NCBI GenBank assembly: GCA_019638455.1
Contig: JAHBTU010000006.1
Span: 1-64,000, forward strand
Origin: Saprospiraceae bacterium
Lineage (GTDB): Bacteria > Bacteroidota > Bacteroidia > Chitinophagales > Saprospiraceae
Direction of reading: 5' to 3'
Length of the DNA: 64,000 nucleotides
In this document: positions 1 through 8,462 of the stretch, in pieces
How positions within the stretch are numbered: position 1 is the first letter of the stretch
Layout of the letters: every line of letters starts with the position of its first letter
Notes under the pieces: model-generated
Seen by the model: only the letters and a program-made list of their open reading frames with translations
Told to the model about the DNA's origin: nothing
Database searches by the model: none
Translations under genes and position numbers: made by a program

Positions 1-261
1 ATGCAGTCCATTAAAAAAGGCGAACAACTCGCCGTCCTCATGCGAAAAAGCGGAGTTGTTCTGCGGGAAATTTATGTCCTTCATCACCGAGTTGCTGTCA
101 ATCTGCAAATTTCCCTCGGTGAAAGTCAGGATGCTATGGCCAAGAGTGGGGTCATATCCTCCAAGTGCTGGGTAGCCTAGTATCCAGGTATTGTCGTGCA
201 GTTGGGAGAAGATGTGTAGAGGGAGCAGCAAGCCGACTATGGCAAAAAATATCGCTTTCAT
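1..261 (-). CDS. Partial secreted protein, likely T9SS cargo (N-terminus only)
   Basis: An open frame runs from an ATG at 261 leftward off the window edge; 87 codons are visible. The first 20 residues form a signal peptide (MKAIFFAIVGLLLPLHIFSQ), followed by a mature start containing WILGYPALGGYDPTLG. This opening, with later phrases like NNSAFSHEDGELFAFFNG, resembles large Bacteroidota surface proteins built on a beta-propeller with a C-terminal sorting domain, but the C-terminus is outside the window, so the T9SS assignment is inference. It lies downstream of and co-directional with the 1228-aa gene, and a strong terminator separates them. Confidence 0.7.
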   Translation of the reverse strand, partial: MKAIFFAIVGLLLPLHIFSQLHDNTWILGYPALGGYDPTLGHSILTFTEGNLQIDSNSVMKDINFPQNNSAFSHEDGELFAFFNGLH

Positions 262-263
262 GT

Positions 264-310
264 TCAAAAACAAAAAAGCCTGCTCGTGGCGCGGTAATGC
301 CACGAGCAGG
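264..310 (-). terminator. Rho-independent terminator of the 1228-aa gene
   Basis: Perfect 12-bp inverted repeat: CCTGCTCGTGGC at 279-290 pairs with GCCACGAGCAGG at 299-310, with an 8-nt loop. On the minus strand it is followed by a T-rich run (GGCTTTTTTG). It lies 17 bp past the stop of the 328-4014 gene and just before the next minus-strand start. Confidence 0.85.
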
Positions 311-327
311 GAAGGTGAAGAAAAAGT

Positions 328-3300
328 TTAGCGCGCAATCACAAACTTGACGGGCTGAAACGTTTGCCCGCCAGTGCTGGCCTGACAGAAATAAACGCCC
401 GGCACAAGCCTCGAAGCATCGAGCGCGAGGTTGCCGTCGGCGGTGGCGAGGTCGCGTTCCAGTATCGTCCGCCCCGAAATATCGGCGACGCGCAGGCGCA
501 CCTCCTGCTCCGCTTCTATGCCCGGCAGGAACAGTTGGAGCCGTCCGTCGGTCGGGTTGGGCCACAGCAGCACCCTGTCAGAAAGGGGTTTCGGGGTTGC
601 TTTTGCGGAACGCTCGTCAGCAATGGCGCACAAATCAAAATCGTCGAAATGCTTTTGTTCCTTCATCTGATACAGCGCGCGGGCCATGTACACCGCGCTG
701 CCGCCCGCCAGTGGGCATTGGTGCGCGATGGGCGAGACAACGTCAAACTGGGCTTCGGTCAGTTGCGCCGTGCCCGCCGCAGTCACTTCCAGGTAGATTC
801 GAAGCGCGTCCTTGCGATTGCTTTGCAACACATTGTTGGCCGGGAGCGCCATTACGGTCGGCAAGACGGACAAGGCCCTGATTCGGCGGAGCGAGTCCAT
901 CTGGTGTTGTTTTTCAACCGCTGCGGCTGTATGGGGCACGAGTCTTGCCCGCACCGACTGCGACTGCCAGTAAATGTCGAGGCTGTCCGAGCGGGTGCCG
1001 GCACCTGCCAACGCCGCCAATACAGCGTCTGCCTCGGCTTCGATGGCCGCTATGGAATCGGCGGCCGTCCGCAGTGCCTGCCCCCATGCCGTCGGTACGT
1101 CCTGCACCGACGCGACCATCGTTTCGGCGATATGAAAAGACCGCACCGCGCTGCCCGCCTCTGTGGCCGAATAAAAAGCATCCACGCTTGTTGATTCCCC
1201 GAGCATGCCGGGATGCGCTTTCAAGCGGGCGTACAAGTCGCGCTCGCCCTCCCATTGCAGCGCCGTGCCGCCGGCTATACTTCCGAAAGCGTTCTGAACG
1301 ATCAGGATATCGGTCGGCTCGATTTCTTCCCTGCCTCCAGTTGGATAGACAGGGGCGGGACAATTGGCATCTGTGGCGCAAACTCCTGAGGATGCTCCGT
1401 TGACTTCAAACCATAGTCCCGGACTGCCGTTTGGTGTGACAACTTGCTGCGGGTAGTGTGGCGTATTCTGGTTGGTGACAGAGAATTGAGAGGCGTTTAA
1501 TATGGGCACCGGCCCATCATTCCATGCCGTACCCGAAGCTGCTCCGAAGCGGTTGCTGTTGGTGGCATTGCTCAGTGTCGGTTGCTGTCCTATGACGGTG
1601 AAGCCCGTATTGGCATTGCCCGGCAGCCAGAGCGAGAAGTCGTGGGCGGCCATGTCGGTCTGGCGGTATTGGGTGCCGAAGCAGGCACCCATGAACAGCG
1701 AACCGACGAAGTTGCCCTCCGTGCTGTTGCAGCAAAAACGGTTGCCGAGGCTTGCCAAGGTGGCAAAGCCAGTCGTGGCGTTGAAACCGACGCCCGTCAT
1801 GTCCGCGATGTTGTTGCCGTAGAGGTAGTTGTAGTGGGCGTTTTGCAGTTGGATGCCCGAACTGGTCAGTAATTCGCTGTTGGGGTGGGCGGAGAACTCC
1901 ACGCGGTTGTCGCTGATAGACCAATTGTTTAGGTTGTCAATCCAAAGCCCGCCCACTTGGTCGTTGATGTATATCTCGTTTCGAGAGATGCGCCCGGCAC
2001 CGTCGGGCAAGGTCAGGTTGCTAAGATTGACCAACTGAACCGTCCAGTCGCCGTCGGTGGCCGCCTGCACGTCCTGCGTGAAGAACTTGTTGTTGTCAAT
2101 GACGTGCGAGGAGAACCACGGATAAGCCGCCAGATTCCAGGCCCGGATGCCGAAGTCCGTGAAACGTATGCCCGGATTGTCGAAAACACCTAAGGCTGCC
2201 GGATTCCAGGCTTCGACACCAAAACGCACCTGCTCGGTGCTGCTGCCCCGCAGAGAAAGGAAAGCGTTGCTGCCAAAGAGCGCGTGTCCTGCGCGGTTGA
2301 AGTTGGCATCCCGCACGTTGTAGATGCCGTTGTTGGCCACCACGCCAACTCCCCGCGACAAAGCGAAAGAAGGCTGAAAGTTGGAGAAGCCTATCATGTT
2401 GTTGAAATTGGAGCGGTCCACGTTGAGGAAAACGCGCTCGGCGATGACACCGTTGCGGAGGTTGGAGAAGGTGTTGTAGGCACCGCCCGCCGCCCCGATG
2501 TTGAAGTTGGCTCCAAGCACCACCGCGCCGGCGTATCCGTGTTCGTCATCGTAATTTTCCAAACCCGCGTCGCAGGGTGGCAGCAAATCACCGAGCGCGT
2601 TGCCCGGGCCTTTGCACAGGATGTTGTTGCCGACGAACGGTGTCTGCCATACCACCCCACCGAAAAAACCGCCGCCGTTGCCGGGGATGAAAAGATTGAC
2701 ATGGTTGCGCTCGAAGCGGTTGTACTGTATGTCCACGCGGGTGGGCGTTAGCAGTCCGAATAACGTCACCGGTTCTGCCCAGAGGGTATGTTGACCGTCC
2801 GACACCTTATTGTGGCGGAAGGTCAGGTAGCCGTAAGGCTCCACCTTGATGCGTTGCCACATTTGTTCGCAACCGTAGATGGTGTTGTACTCCATCGTCA
2901 GGTGTCGGAAGCCTTGCACCACGATTTCGGCGCAGGGCTGCATCCGAATATTGTCGCAGCCCGCGATGGTCATGTTCTGGTCCATAATGAGCCGCCCTGC
3001 GATGGCGATGCAGCCGTTGTGTTCGCTTTCGTCTATGATGCCGTCATCGTTCTGGTCATAGTTGTAGAATGATTCCAACACGGAATAAAGGGTACCGTTC
3101 CCGTCTGCCTCTATATTGAGCGTGTTGGCTTCGGTGCAAGGACACGCGAGCAAATCAGGCACAACAACTGCTTGGCAAAATTCCTTGAAGCACCCACAAA
3201 CAGCGGTGACGCAGACCGTGTAAGTGCCGGGGGCAGCGTAGGTGTGCGTCAAGTTGTTGCCGGTGCCGTACGAGCCGTCGCCGAAATCCCAACACGCATC

Positions 3301-4014
3301 CGCATCTGCGGGCAGGTCAGCGACGAAGCGGATGTTGCCGTTGCCGAGGTTGCTGCTCGTGAAATTCACCGGGAAAGCGGAGTAACAGGTGAGTTGAATA
3401 TTGTCGAGCCCCAAAGAGCCGAACTCTTCGGCATCAATACTCCCAATGACAAAAAGTAGTTGATTGTTGCCTGGGCTGTTTGGGGAAAAGGTGATGTTTG
3501 CCGTCTGCCATTCGGCGCCCTCCATCTCCTGTTCTGTCAGCAGTTGCCAGCCGGGGTCAATGTTTAACGGCTCATTGGGGTTTTCTATCGGATGGTCGCT
3601 AAGCCCGTTGGCCAAATAAACTTGCACTTGGCTAATGCCCTGATTATGCATCGCCCGATAGCGAAAAGAGAGCTGGTACGATTCTCCCGCGCACAGGTTC
3701 ACGTTTTGGAAAATGCCTTCGGGGTTGGTTCCTATGCAGGCGAGCGCTTGACCTTGAGCCGGTTCGACAAAACAGACTGAGGGGGTGCCGATAGCCGATT
3801 GCCAACCCTCCACGCAACCCAAATTGAAGGCTGCATCGAATATGGTGGGGGGCGAGGGGTTGCAGTTTGTCCCGTTGGTGTGGTTCTCAAAACCGCCATT
3901 GACGATGAGCGACGCTGGCGGCACACATTGAGCGTTCGCAAAACGCGGGCTGACACTAAGCGAAACTCCAACCATCACGATAAAAACTATTTGTTTTAAA
4001 ATGGGGGGGGGCAT
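328..4014 (-). CDS. T9SS cargo: CBM-like, PKD, beta-helix and C-terminal sorting domain
   Basis: 1228-aa predicted surface protein. Signal peptide of about 28 residues ending in FANA-Q. Residues ~35-210 form a Cys-containing, galactose-binding-like domain (NGGFEN at its start, LDNIQL at its end). Residues ~215-285 are a PKD domain (CWDFGDGS, HTYAAPGTYTV). Residues ~290-850 look like a right-handed parallel beta-helix with many short Asn/Gly-rich rungs. A more helical stretch follows, then a type A sorting domain (LLWPNPTDGRLQLFLPG ... FVIAR) over the last ~80 residues. The start at 4014 is directly followed by nine C residues coding PPP; an internal Met at residue 14 (MVGVSL) is the alternative start. 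Likely exported by T9SS and anchored or released at the surface; the ligand is unknown. Confidence 0.85.
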   Translation of the reverse strand: MPPPILKQIVFIVMVGVSLSVSPRFANAQCVPPASLIVNGGFENHTNGTNCNPSPPTIFDAAFNLGCVEGWQSAIGTPSVCFVEPAQGQALACIGTNPEGIFQNVNLCAGESYQLSFRYRAMHNQGISQVQVYLANGLSDHPIENPNEPLNIDPGWQLLTEQEMEGAEWQTANITFSPNSPGNNQLLFVIGSIDAEEFGSLGLDNIQLTCYSAFPVNFTSSNLGNGNIRFVADLPADADACWDFGDGSYGTGNNLTHTYAAPGTYTVCVTAVCGCFKEFCQAVVVPDLLACPCTEANTLNIEADGNGTLYSVLESFYNYDQNDDGIIDESEHNGCIAIAGRLIMDQNMTIAGCDNIRMQPCAEIVVQGFRHLTMEYNTIYGCEQMWQRIKVEPYGYLTFRHNKVSDGQHTLWAEPVTLFGLLTPTRVDIQYNRFERNHVNLFIPGNGGGFFGGVVWQTPFVGNNILCKGPGNALGDLLPPCDAGLENYDDEHGYAGAVVLGANFNIGAAGGAYNTFSNLRNGVIAERVFLNVDRSNFNNMIGFSNFQPSFALSRGVGVVANNGIYNVRDANFNRAGHALFGSNAFLSLRGSSTEQVRFGVEAWNPAALGVFDNPGIRFTDFGIRAWNLAAYPWFSSHVIDNNKFFTQDVQAATDGDWTVQLVNLSNLTLPDGAGRISRNEIYINDQVGGLWIDNLNNWSISDNRVEFSAHPNSELLTSSGIQLQNAHYNYLYGNNIADMTGVGFNATTGFATLASLGNRFCCNSTEGNFVGSLFMGACFGTQYRQTDMAAHDFSLWLPGNANTGFTVIGQQPTLSNATNSNRFGAASGTAWNDGPVPILNASQFSVTNQNTPHYPQQVVTPNGSPGLWFEVNGASSGVCATDANCPAPVYPTGGREEIEPTDILIVQNAFGSIAGGTALQWEGERDLYARLKAHPGMLGESTSVDAFYSATEAGSAVRSFHIAETMVASVQDVPTAWGQALRTAADSIAAIEAEADAVLAALAGAGTRSDSLDIYWQSQSVRARLVPHTAAAVEKQHQMDSLRRIRALSVLPTVMALPANNVLQSNRKDALRIYLEVTAAGTAQLTEAQFDVVSPIAHQCPLAGGSAVYMARALYQMKEQKHFDDFDLCAIADERSAKATPKPLSDRVLLWPNPTDGRLQLFLPGIEAEQEVRLRVADISGRTILERDLATADGNLALDASRLVPGVYFCQASTGGQTFQPVKFVIAR
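4003..4011 (-). repeat. C9 homopolymer immediately after the start codon
   Basis: On the sense (minus) strand the ATG at 4014-4012 is followed by nine consecutive C. The current length keeps the frame open through the signal peptide. A gain or loss of one C would frameshift the gene after two to three codons. Confidence 0.8.
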
Positions 4015-4654
4015 CTGGGCGGAGATGGGCGCTTGACTGCGCGGATTTGAACTTGATTGCTCTTTTCATTGGAAGAAAGTTTTGATAAAACAATAAGGTG
4101 AATACCCCCATGGAACACTCCATCGGGAAACCTTTCATGAGAATCAGGACACACAACCTAGGGGTCTGAAAAAAGATTAAAAGGGGGAAGAATCGGGTCT
4201 ATTCTGCTGCCTCGTTCGTAGGCACGAGAAAAAAATGCGAGTTCATGACAAATGTCGGCAAGCCTACATAAAGAAGTAATAGGGCGCGGAAAACTTAACA
4301 TGGGAAACAAGCGTCGGCACGGCCCGTCTGCTGCCGTTTGCTTGCAGTGTCCGACCGCTACATCTTGAAAAGCCGCCGTTTTCTGCTTTTTGCCAGAAAT
4401 GGCATGGGGGAGGGTTTGTGCCCCCATGCCAAGCGCACGAACAAGAACGCTATTCCAGCATGAAGCGGAATAGCGCGTCTTGTGCGCGATAGCAGTGCAT
4501 TGTGCACTCTGAACAGGTAAGGAAGCACTTGTGTCTTCCGCAATAAAGCGTGCTCAGGCAAGCGTTCAGGAGAGTATATGCGGGCGGGGGCCCCCTGCAC
4601 CACGAGGATTATGAAGACGCGGAAAATGGACAATGGCCCTATTCCCCGCAGAAA
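4015..4654. other. Non-coding stretch with clustered hairpins
   Basis: I see no convincing gene here. Three strong inverted repeats lie close together. GGCATGGGGG (4401-4410) pairs with CCCCCATGCC (4421-4430) across a 10-nt loop. A longer imperfect hairpin follows from about 4433 to 4485, built on GCTATTCC/GGAATAGC with outer arms GCGCAC and GTGCGC. A short GTGCA/TGCAC hairpin lies near 4496-4508. This could be a structured RNA, a decayed mobile element or a transcription-stop region. Confidence 0.45.
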
Positions 4655-5110
4655 CTAAGATGCTCCTTGAGCGAAGCGAAGGCGCAAATGCATGCCCAAA
4701 TCTTCAACGAGATGAAGTCCTGCTGGCAACACGTTGAGTTTTAGGTCAAGCGCGGCGACGACGGCTGGTGGGATGGGGCATGGCTCGGGCATTTCGAGGA
4801 TTCCGTGACGGAGGTGCCGCCGCATCAGGTTGGCACAAAGCCACTCGCGGCGAAAAATCAGGGAAACACCTTTGCCATCGTTCCAAGCAGTAAGCACGGC
4901 GTGGGCATGACTACAGCTCGTTCGCTTGACTTGCAAACCTGGTTGATGGTTTTTTGCGACTATTTTGCAGATGCCATTGCCGCCGCAATTGGAGCTCGGC
5001 GAGCCGAACATAACTTCACATTGCAGGGAGAACGGCTCCTTGCGGGCAATTTGGGGCGAGAACAGCGGATGCGCCGCCGTGAGTTTTATGGTTTGGGTAT
5101 TTTGATTCAT
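4655..5110 (-). CDS. Hypothetical 151-aa protein with SSNCGGNGIC motif
   Basis: 151 residues, no signal peptide or membrane segment. The N-terminal half has a compact Gly/Cys motif (MFGSPSSNCGGNGICKI) and further Cys in RTSCSHAHAV; the C-terminal half is Leu-rich and looks helical (HLVEDLGMHLRLRFAQG). Coding potential is supported by the amphipathic composition and the well-formed motif rather than by a recognised family. The gene is isolated, flanked by the hairpin region downstream and by a dispersed repeat upstream of its start. No function is proposed. Confidence 0.55.
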   Translation of the reverse strand: MNQNTQTIKLTAAHPLFSPQIARKEPFSLQCEVMFGSPSSNCGGNGICKIVAKNHQPGLQVKRTSCSHAHAVLTAWNDGKGVSLIFRREWLCANLMRRHLRHGILEMPEPCPIPPAVVAALDLKLNVLPAGLHLVEDLGMHLRLRFAQGAS

Positions 5111-5135
5111 AATCTGATTGTGTTCTGAATTTATG

Positions 5136-5225
5136 CCTTGATTTGCCAGGATTTGTTAGATGGACATGATTGCTCTCCTTGATTTTTAGCAAATTGCGCT
5201 TTTAGCCATGCCCAAAACTTGGCGG
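5136..5225 (-). repeat. Dispersed ~90-bp repeat, copy A
   Basis: Read on the minus strand this segment matches 25070-25162 (plus strand) over about 90 bp with only scattered mismatches. Shared stretches include TTGGGCATGGCTAAA, TGCTAAAAATCAAG and CAATCATG. It lies 25 bp upstream of the 151-aa gene's start. Confidence 0.75.
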
Positions 5226-5284
5226 TGCTATAATTGGATGGAGATTACTTCAAATAATCAAACTTTCCCTCAAAACATTTGTCC

Positions 5285-5398
5285 TTACACTCCCATTACG
5301 TCAATTACAATGATATTCCCGTTTCCGTCTTGGCAGGTAGCCATTTCTCCAGTGAGGAACAATAAAATCCAACCGAGTGGTAAAGTCCAAGTAGCCAT
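5285..5398 (-). CDS. Possible 37-aa small secreted peptide
   Basis: An ATG at 5398 opens a 37-codon frame beginning MATWTLPLGWILLFLTG, which resembles a short signal peptide, then a polar tail with QDGNGN. The surrounding 5111-5658 region otherwise holds only repeat copy A and a terminator. There is no homology evidence and a chance ORF is quite possible. Confidence 0.2.
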   Translation of the reverse strand: MATWTLPLGWILLFLTGEMATCQDGNGNIIVIDVMGV

Positions 5399-5590
5399 GA
5401 TGCTGAATTAATTAGTTAACACGTCAAAGGTATTCGCACGGCGAGGGGACAGTTTAGGACAGAAATCAAGGGTTCATCCCCCAGTTGTTTCGGCTTCTTT
5501 TTTCGCGCCGACGGAAAGTTTTTGCTTGACTATCAATCACTTGACGAAACGAAAAAAATCTCCAAAACTTGGTTTGGCCCCTAAAAGCGA

Positions 5591-5626
5591 AGCCGCCCAA
5601 CAGGTAATGTTCCCTGTTAGGCGGCT
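5591..5626 (-). terminator. Terminator after the 516-aa gene
   Basis: AGCCGCCCAACAGG (5591-5604) pairs with CCTGTTAGGCGGCT (5613-5626) with one mismatch and an 8-nt loop. On the minus strand it is followed by TCGCTTTTAG. It is 33 bp past the stop of the minus-strand gene at 5659. Confidence 0.65.
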
Positions 5627-5658
5627 AAAAAAACCGAGTTTGAAGTGACGAAGAGCAT

Positions 5659-7209
5659 TCAAGGCAGCCTCATCCGAAGCGATTCCGTTCGAGTTGGCTC
5701 TTTCTCCAACGCATTGACGGTCATCTGCCAAAGTGCTTCGTAGGGGATGATTTCAATCTCGTATGTTTGGTTGGCTACTTCCATGGGCACGGAGCAAAGC
5801 ATACTGTATAGCTTCTGGGTTTGGCGCGTCACTCGTTCTCGATGGAAGGCGTAAATCGGGATTTGAAGCAACATCTTGATGAAGCAATTGCTTCTGAACG
5901 TGTCATTTTGCTTCAAATAGCGGCTACAGTATTTCTCGATTCCCTCCATGCGGTCAATGCATTGCTGATACTCGCGGTCGGCAAGCGCATACAATATCTG
6001 TATTACAAGAATGGGTATGTTCATGCCGCGCTTGTCTTTGGAAAAGACAGGGGTCTCGTTCAGGAATTTGCTGAGTTTGAATCTTGCGTGACGCGGAGAG
6101 GAAAGATTTTCGGCAGATAGTTTTCCCACTTTGATGAGGAAGTGAATGTATGCTTGATATATTTTCCAGACTTCTGTGATTTGAAATGATTGGTTGTCGA
6201 ACCGCGCATCCCCCATCACCCTATCCATGATGCGTGCTGCTGTTTCATAGTGAGCGGTGTGCATCGCCAAAAGGAAAAACAGCTCTTGGAGCTTGAACCA
6301 ATTGAATGAGCCATGCTCCACCAAGCCTTGGCATCGCTCAATGATTTGCTGGCCTTTCTCAAATTCGCGGAGCTGCAGATAGCAAGTAATCAGGTTGTAA
6401 TAGAAAATTTGAAGAGGGAAACCGCTGTCGTATTCTTTTTGGTCAAAAAACTGCACGGCTTCCTCACAAAGTCGAGCGGTGGTGACGTAGTCATTGACAC
6501 TGCTGTATGCAAAAACCTGAATGAGCCGACCAAAAAGCTGAAGCTTGAACGATTCGCATTTTTCCAAATCGGGCTTGATGATGCCATAATATAATTTGGC
6601 TTGTTCCGACACTTCCATCTTGGTTGCCTTACTGTTCACATACCGAATAATCAGTTCGGTATAGAAGTCCTCCACGCGATTCTCTAAATGCCAAATTTCT
6701 TGATAATGATGCAGCTGCTCGCGGATGCTCTCATATTTTTTCAGGTCGCCACCGGTGGTGCTATAATGTATCCGCAAGGCACGCAAGATGTCGCAGGTGA
6801 GTTCGGTGAATTCAAACCGGATGGCGTGCCGCAACAATTTCTCCAAGACATCGTACCCGACCACTTTCGCGTTCCGCATCACCAAAATCATGGCCGCCGC
6901 CCATTTTTTGTAGCATTCAAAATACGCCCGCTGCCTGTCGGAGAATCCCGGCTCTTTGAAGTCGAGCAAAAAGACCGAGTCGAGCATGCGCTCTTTCAGT
7001 TTGTTTTTCAGGTTGGGCAGCTTGGAAGCGTCGTCGCCGCCTTCCGATAGCCAAGTGAGCGCCTCTTCGTCGGAACGCACTTTTTGGCTCACGAGGGCAT
7101 CGTAGAGCTGTTGCATCTTTGAGTCGGGTTCAAGGATGATGCCGAGGATGCCGCTGGATTTTAGTTTGGTTTTGTTGAGCAGATTGGCTAATTCAATCAA
7201 ATCTCTCAT
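5659..7209 (-). CDS. 516-aa all-helical hypothetical protein (TPR-like)
   Basis: A cytoplasmic-looking protein without signal peptide, almost entirely alpha-helical, with many aromatic residues at helix starts (AYFECYKKWAAA, FYYNLITCYLQLREFEKG, WKIYQAYIHFL). The pattern suggests degenerate TPR-like helical pairs from about residue 130 to 400. I do not recognise a catalytic motif. Its start at 7209 (MRDLIELANLLNK) is preceded by AT-rich sequence; it is transcribed alone and ends at a hairpin. It may be a Bacteroidota-restricted paralogous family; that is inference. Confidence 0.7.
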   Translation of the reverse strand: MRDLIELANLLNKTKLKSSGILGIILEPDSKMQQLYDALVSQKVRSDEEALTWLSEGGDDASKLPNLKNKLKERMLDSVFLLDFKEPGFSDRQRAYFECYKKWAAAMILVMRNAKVVGYDVLEKLLRHAIRFEFTELTCDILRALRIHYSTTGGDLKKYESIREQLHHYQEIWHLENRVEDFYTELIIRYVNSKATKMEVSEQAKLYYGIIKPDLEKCESFKLQLFGRLIQVFAYSSVNDYVTTARLCEEAVQFFDQKEYDSGFPLQIFYYNLITCYLQLREFEKGQQIIERCQGLVEHGSFNWFKLQELFFLLAMHTAHYETAARIMDRVMGDARFDNQSFQITEVWKIYQAYIHFLIKVGKLSAENLSSPRHARFKLSKFLNETPVFSKDKRGMNIPILVIQILYALADREYQQCIDRMEGIEKYCSRYLKQNDTFRSNCFIKMLLQIPIYAFHRERVTRQTQKLYSMLCSVPMEVANQTYEIEIIPYEALWQMTVNALEKEPTRTESLRMRLP

Positions 7210-7483
7210 AACAAGATTCTTTCAGGTCGAGAAGTGGTCGGTTTCAGCTTTTTCGCAAGAAAAAAGGCAACAAAAGTCATGCACTTGCCATCGGTCGGCA
7301 AAGCGTTGGAAACGATGATTAAACCCTAAAAGTGCCAAGGGCTGCGTTCAGAAGTCCCTCCGACCGGCGGCAGGCGAGCGATGGATTATCAATTTGGATA
7401 TAAAAGTAGCCAAACGGCGGTAAAAGTGCGAGACTTTTTGCAGAGAAACAATCGCAGGTGAGGAAAAAGCACGGCGCGACACA

Positions 7484-7525
7484 AAAAGCAGCGCGTCGCC
7501 CCCTTTTATGTGGTGACGACGCGCT
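7484..7525 (-). terminator. Terminator after atpZ
   Basis: On the minus strand, AGCGCGTCG (7525-7517) and CGACGCGCT (7498-7490) form a perfect 9-bp stem, followed by GCTTTTTG. The remaining 7210-7586 interval shows no gene; it separates atpZ from the 516-aa gene. Confidence 0.75.
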
Positions 7526-7586
7526 CCAGCGGCCATTTGATGTTTTTTTCTTGTTGCCCTTGACAACCCGATAGTTTTTGAGGCCG

Positions 7587-7817
7587 TCAAGCATCGCGCA
7601 ACAGCTGGCGATAAAGGCTATACAGCGAACCGACCATGAAAAAAATGGTGAGGAAAACAGCCCATGTTGGTCGCTCCAATTGCAGTTTTGCATCGAGCCA
7701 ACGCCCGATGAACACACCCGCAAGGCAAGCGCCAAGCAACTGGAAAGCCATGCCGCCATATTTGGCGACGGCTTTAATTGCGGGCTTCGGCTTTTGCTCC
7801 GGCGACTGCTGGCTCAT
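7587..7817 (-). CDS. atpZ: AtpZ/AtpI-family small membrane protein
   Basis: 76-aa protein with two transmembrane segments (GGMAFQLLGACLAGVFIG and AVFLTIFFMVGSLYSLY) separated by RWLDAKL, the typical AtpZ hairpin layout with Gly-rich first helix. AtpZ proteins associate with the F1Fo ATP synthase and help cation uptake or assembly. The start could be 7817 (MSQQSP) or 7835 (MQNRRR); both overlap the 3' end of the bactofilin gene by more than 40 bp, so translation is probably coupled. The atp operon that often follows in Bacteroidota is absent here: a terminator comes next. Confidence 0.8.
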   Translation of the reverse strand: MSQQSPEQKPKPAIKAVAKYGGMAFQLLGACLAGVFIGRWLDAKLQLERPTWAVFLTIFFMVGSLYSLYRQLLRDA

Positions 7818-8241
7818 TCGACGACGATTTTGCATCTCCGGGTTTGGCGATGCCGTTGGCTACCGTTGCGCCGCTTTCCATCTTGCAAGAAACGTTGAAA
7901 CGGGCACCGCTCTGCACCAACAGTTTGTTCGTGGTGATTTCGCCGTCTACTTCTGCCGTTTCGCGCACGTTGAGCAGTTCGGACACTTGCAGATTGCCCT
8001 TGAAGCGCCCTTCGATGACGGCATTTTGGCAGCGGACTTCGCCTTCCACTGCTCCCGTGGGGCCGATTATGACCTTTGCTTGACAGACAAGCTTGCCTTT
8101 GATGGTGCCGTCTATGCGCAAATCATTGTCGCAGCGAATATTTCCTTCCACTACCGTGCCTTTGGCGAGCGCGTTCAGCGCATTGGGTGTGGACGAAGGG
8201 GCGGATTTTACTTCCTCGGTGTTTTTGCTACTGCCAAACAT
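7774..8241 (-). CDS. Bactofilin family cytoskeletal protein
   Basis: 155 residues from MFGSSKNTEE. After a disordered ~25-residue N-terminus comes the bactofilin right-handed beta-helix (about residues 30-125): GTVVEGNIRCDNDLRIDGT, GKLVCQAKVIIGPTGAVEGE and GNLQVSELL show the repeated Gly/hydrophobic rungs. The tail is Ala/Ser/Lys rich. Bactofilins polymerise into filaments that scaffold cell-envelope processes. A frame extension upstream to 8361 exists but its residues are unlike bactofilins. The 3' end overlaps atpZ, a pairing common in Bacteroidota. Confidence 0.88.
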   Translation of the reverse strand: MFGSSKNTEEVKSAPSSTPNALNALAKGTVVEGNIRCDNDLRIDGTIKGKLVCQAKVIIGPTGAVEGEVRCQNAVIEGRFKGNLQVSELLNVRETAEVDGEITTNKLLVQSGARFNVSCKMESGATVANGIAKPGDAKSSSNEPAVAGAKAEARN

Positions 8242-8462
8242 AACTTTTTCGGTTTTGAATTTTTGTTTGAAAAAACGACTTTCTGCTTTTCGGATTACAC
8301 TCTTAACAAAAGAGACTTCGTGGGAACTGGCAAAAATGAAAAAGATTTCCGGCGCACCCAAGCGTTCGGAAATCTTTTTGCACAGTCATGGAAGTCACGC
8401 AGGTCATTTCATTCAGAATCAACGTGCTGGGAAAACTGCCTGCCCTTCTTGCTTGAGGGGCA

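Noticed and set aside
5208..5411. 67-codon plus-strand frame between 5.2 and 5.4 kb
   Set aside because: It overlaps repeat copy A and has no conserved pattern; its codon content looks random.
7319..7759. 146-codon minus-strand frame across the atpZ region
   Set aside because: It reads out of frame with atpZ and through a clear terminator; composition is not protein-like.
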